Source of the DNA: an uncultured Allomuricauda sp.
GTDB lineage: Bacteria; Bacteroidota; Bacteroidia; Flavobacteriales; Flavobacteriaceae
Length of the DNA: 64,000 bases
Direction: 5' to 3'
NCBI RefSeq assembly: GCF_947495325.1
Contig: NZ_CANLYK010000004.1
Location: 248,001 to 312,000, forward strand
The notes beneath the pieces were generated by a model. The model had not been told where the DNA came from, did not search any database, and saw only the letters and a list, made by a program, of their open reading frames with translations. The stretch's first letter is position 1. Every line of letters begins with the position of its first letter. Positions 1-8,893 of the stretch are shown here, piece after piece. Both the position numbers and the translations under genes were made by a program.

Positions 1-3000
1 ATGACCTTATAGCCCCTTGCGCTCAAAACTTCGGTAAGTGTTTTTACTGCTGAGGCATCTTCATCAACCACTAGAACTTTCTTTTTTGAAACACCTTGCT
101 CCAATAATTCATCTACTTCATGAAACAATTTTTCAGTATCAATAGGTTTGGTCAAATAACGATCTACACCTATTCTAAATCCACGTTCTTTGTCCTGCAC
201 TATGGATAGAATAATAATAGGAATATCCATGGTAGAGGGGTCATTCTTTAATACAGCGGCAACGTCAAAACCATTTATTTCTGGCATCATCACATCTAGA
301 ATAATGAGATCGGGCTTCTCCAACCGTACCATATCCAAAGCTGCTTTACCATTTGCGGCTTCGCGAACTCTATATCCTGTATCTGACAACTCTTGTCTTA
401 ATAGTGACCGTATGGGTGTATCATCATCAACCACTAAAATGGTGGGCTTACCATCTTCGTTTTTCTTCGAGCTATGGCTTATTTGTTTTTTAAGACTCCT
501 GAGAATTCGGTCTAATTGTATTGGCTCCTGTACGGCTGCTTCGCCTAAAAGAGGTATGGAAAAGAAGAACGTGCTACCTACATTGAATTCACTCTTCATC
601 CAGATAATGCCCCCATGGTGTTCAATAATCTCACGACAAATAGGAAGGCCTAGACCTGTTCCCTGTGGTTTATCTGTTAGCGTATCACCAGCTTGCCTAA
701 AACGTTCAAAAATTTTGTGCTTATCCTTTTCTGCTACTCCAATGCCTGTATCTTGAACTTCAAAAATAAGCTGTCCTTTGTCTTGATATGCTTCAACACT
801 TACCGTTCCTTTTTCAGTGAACTTAACTGCATTGGACAAGAGATTGATTATCACTTGAATTAATTTGTCCTCATCAGCTTTTATTATTGGCAAGTCTTCA
901 GGTATATTTTTCTTTAAAACCAGGCTTTTTTGCTCAAACAAGGAAGAAGTAGCAGCTATGCCCCTATGAATCACATCTTGCAGAAAAACAGGCCTCATGT
1001 TCCACTCCATCTTACCTGATTCTATTTTGGCAAGATCCAGCACATCATTAATAAGATTGGTAAGTCTTTCACCTTCAGACACCACTACGTCTAAATTTTC
1101 ACTTACTTGTTTCATGGTCCGTTTTATCTTTTGATCATCAACGGTAACCGCAGGAAAAATTTTATCCTCTAAGCGTTTACGGATGATTTTGGCAAAACCT
1201 AAAACAGATGTGAGCGGTGTTCTAAGTTCATGACTGACTGTTGACAGAAATGCACTTTTAGCTTCATTGGCATCTTCTGCCTTTGCTTTTGCCTGTTTGG
1301 CATCTTCATACAATTCTGCATTGTGCAAGGCGATACCCACATTTATGGCTATGGTATTTAAAAGTCTTTTATCCTCATCATTAAATCTACTTTCATGCTG
1401 CACACTTTGAACGCTGAGTACTCCAATAACAACATCTTCAACAGGTATGGGAACCCCTAAATAGGAAATGGCTTGCTTACCTGTTTGTTGAATACCGCTT
1501 TTTGTGTATTCAGCCTTTATATCCGTATCCTTATTGATAAGTAATGGCTCACCGGTTTGAATAATTTTGGAAGTAAGTCCTTCCCCATACTTCATTGGTG
1601 GCATATCATCTCCGTCTTGATACGGGAAATCTATGATTCCGGTATCCGGGTTAAGGATGGCCAAATAGGTAATATCAGATTTAAATACCTCCTTCATTTG
1701 GTTACCTACCAATTGTATAAGTGCATCCAGTTCCAATTTATCATTGAGTGCTTTACTTACTTGGTTTACCGTTGCAAGTTCACTTAACCTTTGATTGGAT
1801 TCCTTGGTACGCTCCTGTACTTTCTCTTCAAGTTCTTTCTGTTGGTTTAAAAGAATCTTGGTTCGTGCTTTTACCGAAAAGTAAATAAATCCTAAAATAC
1901 CTAAAGCATAAAGTGAATAGGCCCACCACGTTTTATACCATGGGGGAGCTACGGTAAACGTGAAGGATGTGACTTCGGTTTCATCACCAAAAAGACTCTT
2001 GGCTTTGGCATTAAAGGTATATGACCCTGCTGGTAGATTAATATATTCCCTAGTGGTCTGCTTACTCCAATCTGACCATTTATCGTTAAGCCCATCTAAC
2101 TTGGTGGTATATTGCATATTATTTTGTGCGATGAAAAGAGGCGCAGCATAATCGAAACTCAATGTATTGTTTTGAAAATCTAATTTCAAGTCTTTTGGCA
2201 ACTCCTTTGAGCCAGCATAGATCAATGAGTCACCAGCTACTTTCATTGATCTAATTTTTAAATCAAATTTGGACAAAGTCCTTTTATTCATTTTACCGCT
2301 GTAACGGATAATACCATCAGGGCCTGAAAACCAAGCTATTTGCGAGCCATCTGATTTCGGTTTTTCAACATGTACATTGATTAAGTCGGTATTCTTTAGT
2401 TCTCGTAAGGTTTCCGTATCCAAATCTACAGTCCCATCTTCGTTCTTTTTGGCTATAGTAATACCTGAACCAACATTGAACCAAAACCTATTTTCCGAGT
2501 CTAATTCTGGAAACAAAAACCCAGGATTTTCAAGGCTTATCAATTCACTGTAGAAAAATTTATTTTCAAAAAATTTCTGGTTTTCTTTATCAAAGGCATA
2601 CGTTTTACCTTCTGAGGAAAAAAAATGGGGTTCCCCAAAAACTCTGGTAATAGACATACTAACATCTTTAGGCAGACCATCTTCCACATCATAAACTTTA
2701 ACCTTGGAAGCATCAAGATTTAGTTTTGAACCATTGAATTGTGTGTCAAGTAATAGTATTTCACTGTCGTTTCGGCTACCTAACCAAATATTCCCATCTG
2801 AATCTTCGAAAAATCCGCCGTTTGGGTTTTTTGCAATTTCTGATTCAAAAACAAATTGGTTTTCTGATTCATCAAAATACAAACTGGTTATACCGCCCTC
2901 GTGAAAAGCGAACATTCTATTTTCATCGTAAGTAGATATGATAGAATAGCGAGATCTAAAATTATAATCTATACTTTTTCTAACGTACTCAAAGGTTTTC

Positions 3001-4223
3001 CCTTTGATTTCGAACATACCCATTGCACCGAGCCCGGTATAAAGTCGACCTCTAGTTTCGGTAAAGTTACCGCCTTGACCAATGGTACCCTCCATGAATT
3101 TTACCTCACTATCTCCATCTTTTAAATAATAAATTCCGTTACCCGTAGTAAAGTATACAAAATCATTTAACCTATGCGCATCTAAAACACTACTGGTGCC
3201 CAGACCTGAAGCAGTGGTTACATATGTGAAAGGAGAGTTCAGGTCAACTTTAGAAATGCCTTTAAATATAGCCAACCATAGTACACCTCTAGAGTCCACA
3301 TAAGAATAATCAACGGTGCCATCTTGTAGCCCGGTATCCACGATATAACTCTGCAATAATTCACCATCATGACTCATTAAATAGGCGCCATTACTAAACG
3401 TATTGAATACAAATCTACCATCATCCAATGCGACTCCAGGTAAATACAAACTGCCTTTTACAAGCTCATCCAATTCTGTTTTAAACGGTTTAAATGTTTT
3501 ACCATCATACAAGTAAAATCCTTGTGTTCTTGTACCTACAAGCATGGTTTTGTCATCATAGGGCAACATGGTGTAGATGCGTTCACTTGTAAATTTTTCT
3601 CCTTCAGGAACAACATTTAGTTTTCCATTTTCATAAATACAAAGTCCCTTACCCCATATCCGAATGTATAATTTGTCATGAACAACTTGGCCCACATGCA
3701 GACCGCCTTCTGGCACAACAACTTCAAAAGTATTGCCATCCCATATGTATAATTTATCGTTGGTTCGATAAACCATTCTTCCTTTGAAATAATCAACCTC
3801 CCAAACAGTGCCGAGTGCCCTATGCTCTTCAGGTATTTTATCTTTTAAGGAAACATAGTTTAATTCTCCTAAATCATTAACCCCTAGATAGCCAAGTTCC
3901 CCTTCTCCCGCCACGAAAATAGTACCGTTATCGTCTTTGGCCAGACTTCGGGCACTTACATAATTTTTAAGCGGTATGGTTCTCCAACTAACACCATCAA
4001 ACTCCAGGACCCCCGAAGTATTGGCAAAATACATGATGCCGTCATCACCCTCCAAAACCCACCAGTTAACGGGTTGTGCACCATAATCTTGATAGTAGTA
4101 ATTGGTTATTTTCGGTTGACCTACCTGTTTTTGGGCAACAACTGAAAAAGAGAAAAAAGAAAAAAGTGAGGATAAGAAGTATAGTACTATACTCCTTATA
4201 GATCGAACGAGAGGTTTCTGCAT
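1..4223 (-). CDS. Hybrid two-component sensor, HTCS-like (3' end cut by window edge)
   Basis: At least 1407 residues are visible. The order is: signal peptide (about 1-30, ending near VVAQ), a long periplasmic beta-propeller region of regulator-type repeats (about 35-680), a Y_Y_Y domain (about 690-755), a membrane segment (about 768-787), a coiled coil, a GAF-like domain (about 810-960), a HisKA domain with the H box SHELRTPLTS near residue 996, a HATPase domain, and a receiver (about 1255-1370) with LDVMMP near 1307 and TKP near 1359. A second receiver begins with VLVVDED near 1378 and runs off the window. It should sense a periplasmic ligand and relay phosphate through tandem receivers. 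Classical Bacteroidetes HTCS proteins end in an AraC helix-turn-helix; none is visible before the cut. A GAF domain between membrane and kinase is not the usual HTCS plan. It is divergent from the M20 peptidase, with 185 bp between them. No SusC/SusD pair is in the window, so the ligand is unknown. Confidence 0.9.
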   Translation of the reverse strand, partial: MQKPLVRSIRSIVLYFLSSLFSFFSFSVVAQKQVGQPKITNYYYQDYGAQPVNWWVLEGDDGIMYFANTSGVLEFDGVSWRTIPLKNYVSARSLAKDDNGTIFVAGEGELGYLGVNDLGELNYVSLKDKIPEEHRALGTVWEVDYFKGRMVYRTNDKLYIWDGNTFEVVVPEGGLHVGQVVHDKLYIRIWGKGLCIYENGKLNVVPEGEKFTSERIYTMLPYDDKTMLVGTRTQGFYLYDGKTFKPFKTELDELVKGSLYLPGVALDDGRFVFNTFSNGAYLMSHDGELLQSYIVDTGLQDGTVDYSYVDSRGVLWLAIFKGISKVDLNSPFTYVTTASGLGTSSVLDAHRLNDFVYFTTGNGIYYLKDGDSEVKFMEGTIGQGGNFTETRGRLYTGLGAMGMFEIKGKTFEYVRKSIDYNFRSRYSIISTYDENRMFAFHEGGITSLYFDESENQFVFESEIAKNPNGGFFEDSDGNIWLGSRNDSEILLLDTQFNGSKLNLDASKVKVYDVEDGLPKDVSMSITRVFGEPHFFSSEGKTYAFDKENQKFFENKFFYSELISLENPGFLFPELDSENRFWFNVGSGITIAKKNEDGTVDLDTETLRELKNTDLINVHVEKPKSDGSQIAWFSGPDGIIRYSGKMNKRTLSKFDLKIRSMKVAGDSLIYAGSKELPKDLKLDFQNNTLSFDYAAPLFIAQNNMQYTTKLDGLNDKWSDWSKQTTREYINLPAGSYTFNAKAKSLFGDETEVTSFTFTVAPPWYKTWWAYSLYALGILGFIYFSVKARTKILLNQQKELEEKVQERTKESNQRLSELATVNQVSKALNDKLELDALIQLVGNQMKEVFKSDITYLAILNPDTGIIDFPYQDGDDMPPMKYGEGLTSKIIQTGEPLLINKDTDIKAEYTKSGIQQTGKQAISYLGVPIPVEDVVIGVLSVQSVQHESRFNDEDKRLLNTIAINVGIALHNAELYEDAKQAKAKAEDANEAKSAFLSTVSHELRTPLTSVLGFAKIIRKRLEDKIFPAVTVDDQKIKRTMKQVSENLDVVVSEGERLTNLINDVLDLAKIESGKMEWNMRPVFLQDVIHRGIAATSSLFEQKSLVLKKNIPEDLPIIKADEDKLIQVIINLLSNAVKFTEKGTVSVEAYQDKGQLIFEVQDTGIGVAEKDKHKIFERFRQAGDTLTDKPQGTGLGLPICREIIEHHGGIIWMKSEFNVGSTFFFSIPLLGEAAVQEPIQLDRILRSLKKQISHSSKKNEDGKPTILVVDDDTPIRSLLRQELSDTGYRVREAANGKAALDMVRLEKPDLIILDVMMPEINGFDVAAVLKNDPSTMDIPIIILSIVQDKERGFRIGVDRYLTKPIDTEKLFHEVDELLEQGVSKKKVLVVDEDASAVKTLTEVLSARGYKV

Positions 4224-4408
4224 GTTTGGTTGGTATATCAATACCTATAGGTCTTTGACCCTAGGCAATGGTTTTAAATGTACAAAAAAAAATGTAACGA
4301 TGATTGGTAAGCCCCGATAATGTTTTACTAGTAAGGACTTCCTTACACAAGCTGCTTTACTAAGATTAAAAACTTGTTTTTTGTACTTTTAAGGCTTTTT
4401 AAAATTTT

Positions 4409-5797
4409 ATGCAAAAAATCAACAATTACATTGCTACTCATAAGACCCGATTTATCAATGAGCTCATCCAACTTTTAAAGATTCCTTCCATTAGTGCAGA
4501 CACCGCCTATTCAAAGGACGTTCTGGAAATGGCCAAAGCTGTTGAAAAATCCTTGGTAGATGCTGGTTGCGATATCACCGAAATTTGCCAGACCAAAGGG
4601 TATCCGGTAGTATATGGGGAAAAATTAATTAATCCAGATTTACCCACTATACTGGTTTACGGGCATTATGATGTGCAACCACCAGACCCAATAAACTTAT
4701 GGAACTCCCCTCCATTTGAGCCTATTATAAAAAAAACGGCTCTGCATCCTGATGGAGCCATATTTGCAAGAGGCGCATGTGATGACAAAGGGCAAATGTA
4801 CATGCATGTGAAGGCCTTGGAATTCATGGTCAAAACTGACCAACTGGCTTGTAATGTAAAGTTTATGATTGAGGGTGAAGAAGAAGTTGGAAGTGATAGT
4901 TTGGGTGAGTTTTTGGAAGCGAATAAGGAAAAATTCTCTAATGATATCATTCTAATTTCGGATACTGGGATAATGGCCAACGATGTTCCATCCATAACAA
5001 CAGGATTAAGAGGATTGAGCTATGTTGAAGTTGAAGTTACGGGACCTAACCGTGATTTACATTCAGGTATCTACGGCGGTGCGGTTCCCAACCCCATCAA
5101 TGTCTTAAATAAAATGATTGCGTCACTGCATGATGAGAACAATCATATTACCATTCCTGGTTTTTATGATAAAGTTGAGGAGGTTTCTGATGCAGAGCGA
5201 GCAGAAATGGCAAAGGCACCTTTTGACCTAGAGGAATACAAGAAAGCACTTGATATTAATGATGTGCAAGGTGAAAAAGGGTATTCAACCTCAGAAAGAT
5301 ATTCCATAAGACCCACCTTGGATGTCAATGGAATTTGGGGAGGGTACACTGGTGAAGGAGCAAAAACGGTTATTGCCAGTAAAGCCTATGCAAAAATATC
5401 CATGCGTTTGGTACCTGACCAAGACCCCGATGAAATTACCGCATTGTTTACCAAACATTTTGAAGCTATTGCACCAAAAAGTGTGAAGGTTAAGGTTACA
5501 CCTCATCATGGCGGACTTCCATACGTTACAAATATGGACAGTATTGGCTACAAAGCTGCTGCAAGAGCCTATGAAACCACTTTTGGTAAGACCCCGGTAC
5601 CGGAAAGAACTGGTGGAAGTATCCCCATTGTTGCCCTTTTTGAGCAAGTCTTGAAAAGTAAGACCATTCTAATGGGCTTTGGATTGGATAGTGATGCTAT
5701 TCACTCCCCTAATGAACACTTTGGGGTTTGGAATTATTTAAAAGGTATTGAGACAATACCTTATTTCTATAAATACTTCACAGAAATGAATAGTTAA
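4409..5797 (+). CDS. M20 family metallopeptidase (dipeptidase)
   Basis: A 462-residue cytosolic zinc peptidase of the M20 family, of the CNDP/PepV-like dipeptidase type. Metal and catalytic motifs are intact: GHYDVQP (His86, Asp88), ARGACDDKG with the bridging Asp near 125, and EGEEEVGS, which supplies the general-base Glu and a ligand near 158-159. No signal peptide is seen. The central lid domain (about 200-320) contains the conserved DLHSGIYGG, typical of carnosinase-like members that dimerise. It is a single gene with a strong hairpin terminator just downstream. Exact substrate specificity cannot be read from the sequence. Confidence 0.93.
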   Translation: MQKINNYIATHKTRFINELIQLLKIPSISADTAYSKDVLEMAKAVEKSLVDAGCDITEICQTKGYPVVYGEKLINPDLPTILVYGHYDVQPPDPINLWNSPPFEPIIKKTALHPDGAIFARGACDDKGQMYMHVKALEFMVKTDQLACNVKFMIEGEEEVGSDSLGEFLEANKEKFSNDIILISDTGIMANDVPSITTGLRGLSYVEVEVTGPNRDLHSGIYGGAVPNPINVLNKMIASLHDENNHITIPGFYDKVEEVSDAERAEMAKAPFDLEEYKKALDINDVQGEKGYSTSERYSIRPTLDVNGIWGGYTGEGAKTVIASKAYAKISMRLVPDQDPDEITALFTKHFEAIAPKSVKVKVTPHHGGLPYVTNMDSIGYKAAARAYETTFGKTPVPERTGGSIPIVALFEQVLKSKTILMGFGLDSDAIHSPNEHFGVWNYLKGIETIPYFYKYFTEMNS

Positions 5798-5823
5798 AAA
5801 AAACATTTCCCCACAAAAATTCA

Positions 5824-5859
5824 AAACCCCTTATCTATAAGATTTGGGGTTTATTTTTT
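5824..5859 (+). terminator. Rho-independent terminator after the M20 peptidase
   Basis: Inverted repeat AAACCCC / GGGGTTT (5824-5830 and 5846-5852), with an inner ATCT/AGAT pairing, followed by TTATTTTTT. It separates the peptidase from the BlaI operon promoter. Confidence 0.75.
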
Positions 5860-5868
5860 AAATTTTAC

Positions 5869-5930
5869 TCTACATTTGTAGAATTTAAATATTTATTCTA
5901 TGTTTGTAGAGTTAATTCTAATCTTGTAGA
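5869..5930 (+). promoter_or_regulatory. Triple BlaI-type operator overlapping the promoter
   Basis: Three 14-bp sites occur before the blaI-like start codon. Site 1 (5869-5882) is the perfect inverted repeat TCTACA-TT-TGTAGA; site 2 (5897-5910) is TCTATG-TT-TGTAGA; site 3 (5917-5930) is TCTAAT-CT-TGTAGA. The TACA/TGTA half-sites match the classical BlaI/MecI operator core. The -7-like octamers TACATTTG (5871-5878) and TATGTTTG (5899-5906) lie inside sites 1 and 2. TTTG at 5875-5878 sits 20 bp before the second octamer, which fits a Bacteroidetes TTTG-N20-TAnnTTTG promoter. Site 3 ends 2 bp before the ATG, so bound repressor would block both the promoter and the start region. The sites are read directly; autorepression is inferred from the family. 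Confidence 0.85.
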
Positions 5931-5932
5931 GA

Positions 5933-6298
5933 ATGCAGTTATCAAAATCTGAAGAAGAACTCATGAATATTTTGTGGAAACACAAAAAAGCGTTTATGAA
6001 AGATTTATTGGATACCTATCCAGAGCCAAAGCCGGCAACTACAACCGTGGCCACCTTACTAAAACGTATGTCAGACAAAGGATTTATAGCCTATAAGAGT
6101 TTTGGACGCTCAAGGGAGTATTATCCTTTGGTAAAGAAGAAGGATTATTTTTCAAAACATGTAAATGGACTTATCAAAAACTTCTTTAATGATAGTGCTT
6201 CACAGTTTGCATCATTCTTTACGCAAGAAACAGATCTCAGCAAATCTGAATTGGAAGCTTTGAAAAAATTGATCGACAACGAAATCAAAAAAAGATAA
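5933..6298 (+). CDS. BlaI/MecI family transcriptional repressor
   Basis: A 121-residue winged-helix repressor of the penicillinase-repressor family. The N-terminal half (LSKSEEELMNILWK, then PATTTVATLLKRMSDKG as recognition region) is the DNA-binding domain; the C-terminal half is the dimerisation arm. It is the first gene of a two-gene operon with the M56 peptidase, 2 bp downstream. Family members are inactivated when the partner M56 sensor is activated. The three operators immediately upstream argue for autoregulation. No beta-lactamase is nearby, so the target is probably cell-envelope stress rather than a resistance gene; that part is inference. Confidence 0.93.
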   Translation: MQLSKSEEELMNILWKHKKAFMKDLLDTYPEPKPATTTVATLLKRMSDKGFIAYKSFGRSREYYPLVKKKDYFSKHVNGLIKNFFNDSASQFASFFTQETDLSKSELEALKKLIDNEIKKR

Positions 6299-6300
6299 TC

Positions 6301-8772
6301 ATGCTGGAATATCTATTAAAAACTTTTGCTTGTTTGGCTGTATTTCTGCTATTCTATAAGCTACTATTGGAAAAAGAAAGCATACATAAATTTAAACGGT
6401 TCTATCTGTTGGGCGGGGTCATGGCCTCTTTTATTATTCCAGGTCTGGTTTTTGTGGAATACATTGAACCTACAGTAACTTCCAATACTACTTTCACAGC
6501 TTCATATGAGGAGTATTCACCCATTATAAATGAACGGCCAAATGATATGGACACGCTCAACTGGCCCTTAATTTTATGGTTCGTTTACGGTTTGGGCATT
6601 GTAGGTTTTGGTTTTCGATTTTTTAGGCACCTTTTTCAAATTTTGAAACGGATCAAGAACAACCCAAAAATCAAACAAAATTTTATCACGAAGGTGTTGT
6701 TACGGGAAAAAATGCCCCCACATACCTTTTTTAGTTTCATTTTCTTGAACAAAACTAATTTTGAGTCCAACGCCATTCCTAAAGAAATACTGACGCATGA
6801 AGAAACCCATGCTAGGCAGTACCATAGTATTGATGTTCTGTTCATTGAACTTTTACAGGTGGTTTTTTGGTTCAACCCCTTAATCTATTTATTCAAAAAA
6901 AGTATAAAACTAAATCATGAATTTTTAGCGGACAGGTCCGTCATTGATGAGGAGCGGAATACTGTCAATTATCAGAACACATTACTATCATACTTATCAC
7001 ATGAAAGTTTAAAAAAATATCAGTCAACCGGCATTTCAAATGCCATCAATTATTCATCAATCAAAAAACGATTTACAATCATGAAAAAAAGAACATCAAA
7101 AAAAGCGGTATTCCTTAGAGCCTTTTTGCTCCTTCCCCTGTGCGCAATCCTACTTTATGGATTTAGCGAGATTAAATATGTTGAAAAAGACAGTAGTTCA
7201 TCACCAAATAGCAATCAAAATCCAACTCAACCATCAGAAATCATAAAATCGGGAGATGAGAATACCAAAGAAATGTTCAACGGAACAAATTTTACAGCCC
7301 AAGACACGCAAGCTATTGAAGAGGATAACGGCGATATAGCAGGGGGCGTTTCCACAAAGAAAAACTTCCAAATCAACGCTACTAGAGCACAAATGGCCGA
7401 ATACAACTCTATAGCCAAAAAGTATAATGAGATGTTATCCAAACAAGGTGATTTTCATATCGAAGGAGCAGATATAGAACGATTGAAATATCTCCACGGA
7501 TTAATGTCCGATAAACAAAGAGCAAATGCAGAGCCTTTTCCCAATTTTCCTGAACCGCCGTCCGCCCCTGAACCACCTAAAGAAGTTTCCCCTGATACTC
7601 CCCAATCCCCTGGATTGAGATTCAGCATAGCCGAGGCCGCTTATACAAATGCAACGTCATTAGATACACTAATAGCCTCAGCACCAAAACCTGAAACTAA
7701 AAACCAAAGTCAATGGGTTGTATCATCTGGCATAAATCCAAATTCGCGTGGAAATGATTATAATGTGCTCCCACCGCCTGCGCCTGCTATTGCCAAACAT
7801 GTAAATACAGACAATTATTCCTCTGAATTAAAATCTGCTCTTAAACTATATTTAAATAGTGTATTGGCCTACGAACAAAATGTACAAGCCTATAGAAAGG
7901 ACAAAAAAGGAAACCTAAAAAATCTACAAGTTGAATTTGAAGAAGTGATGCAATTGTATACCAACTACTACAAGTTGGCACACAAGGAGAATAAATTTGT
8001 ACAGCCTTCTCCGGCTTTTAGGAACACAAGCACTGTAACATCGTTGCCTCCCACGCCCCCCTCTCCTCCATCACCATTGGACCATATTATTGATATGGCC
8101 AAAAAAGGAACTACGTTCTATTTTGAAGAAAAAGAAATATCCTCAGACCGCGCTATAGAATTACTAAAGAAAAACAAAGAACTGAATATCGAAACCACCG
8201 GGCACAACTCAAAAAACCCCAAGGTCAAAATTTCCAAAAGCCCCATTCGAGTTAAAAAATCATCTGCTTCAAAAATAAATTTAGAAACAGGCAATATAAC
8301 CGTAAATGGAAACGAGCTATTTTACAGTACTAAAAACGGAATAACGAGCTATTTCAATACTAAAGGGGAACAAGTGGACCGTCAGGGCAAAAAGCTTGAA
8401 GGGCAATCAACAAAGAATCCAACATTCTATTATAACGGGAACAAAATATCATCTGCAAAAGCCCATCAGTTGTTAAAAAACAATAGATTAATACAAGTGG
8501 CGACCGAAGATTACACCGAAGATGAATATGCCGTTGTATTGACCGATTTGAGCAAAGTTTCCTATAACAAGAATCCCAATAAAAACAATAATCCCAATTC
8601 TTTTATCGACCTAACGGAAATGATTGAGAAAGAGGCTTTATTTTTCTATAATGACAAACCTATCTCAACCGAAAGAGCATTATGGTTAACCCAAAACACT
8701 GAAATAGAAAGGGTAAACACCAAGAGTTCAAAAAATGGAAAGCCAAAAGTATATTTTTGGAAAAAGAATTAG
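6301..8772 (+). CDS. M56 (BlaR1-like) membrane metallopeptidase with repeat-rich C-terminus
   Basis: An 823-residue membrane protein. The N-terminal part has membrane segments near 5-20, 38-55 and 85-105, and a cytosolic zinc-peptidase site HEETH (His166, Glu167, His170) with the third ligand region NHEFLAD (Glu207). A fourth membrane segment lies near 275-290. The C-terminal ~530 residues replace the penicillin-binding sensor of BlaR1. They contain Pro-rich stretches (about 415-440 and 595-605) and three copies of a module beginning [T/L]F[Y/F][F/Y], then I-S-[S/T], then a Leu-rich helix, near residues 603, 707 and 779. It forms an operon with the BlaI-type repressor and presumably cleaves it after sensing an extracytoplasmic signal. 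The signal is unknown. A terminator follows at 8809. Confidence 0.88.
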   Translation: MLEYLLKTFACLAVFLLFYKLLLEKESIHKFKRFYLLGGVMASFIIPGLVFVEYIEPTVTSNTTFTASYEEYSPIINERPNDMDTLNWPLILWFVYGLGIVGFGFRFFRHLFQILKRIKNNPKIKQNFITKVLLREKMPPHTFFSFIFLNKTNFESNAIPKEILTHEETHARQYHSIDVLFIELLQVVFWFNPLIYLFKKSIKLNHEFLADRSVIDEERNTVNYQNTLLSYLSHESLKKYQSTGISNAINYSSIKKRFTIMKKRTSKKAVFLRAFLLLPLCAILLYGFSEIKYVEKDSSSSPNSNQNPTQPSEIIKSGDENTKEMFNGTNFTAQDTQAIEEDNGDIAGGVSTKKNFQINATRAQMAEYNSIAKKYNEMLSKQGDFHIEGADIERLKYLHGLMSDKQRANAEPFPNFPEPPSAPEPPKEVSPDTPQSPGLRFSIAEAAYTNATSLDTLIASAPKPETKNQSQWVVSSGINPNSRGNDYNVLPPPAPAIAKHVNTDNYSSELKSALKLYLNSVLAYEQNVQAYRKDKKGNLKNLQVEFEEVMQLYTNYYKLAHKENKFVQPSPAFRNTSTVTSLPPTPPSPPSPLDHIIDMAKKGTTFYFEEKEISSDRAIELLKKNKELNIETTGHNSKNPKVKISKSPIRVKKSSASKINLETGNITVNGNELFYSTKNGITSYFNTKGEQVDRQGKKLEGQSTKNPTFYYNGNKISSAKAHQLLKNNRLIQVATEDYTEDEYAVVLTDLSKVSYNKNPNKNNNPNSFIDLTEMIEKEALFFYNDKPISTERALWLTQNTEIERVNTKSSKNGKPKVYFWKKN

Positions 8773-8808
8773 GCATCCATACACTTTATCAAATCACAAA
8801 TCACTGTT

Positions 8809-8833
8809 AAAGCCTTCATTTCGAAGGCTTTTT
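8809..8833 (+). terminator. Rho-independent terminator after the BlaI/M56 operon
   Basis: A perfect 9-bp stem AAAGCCTTC / GAAGGCTTT with loop ATTTC, ending in a run of five T. Confidence 0.9.
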
Positions 8834-8893
8834 GTGTAACAAAATCATACAAATTGCGTTCTAATAGTCAATCAGAACCAAACGAACACTATC

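Noticed and set aside
190..756. Long plus-strand open frame opposite the hybrid sensor
   Set aside because: It is antisense to clear receiver and kinase domains and shows no protein features of its own.
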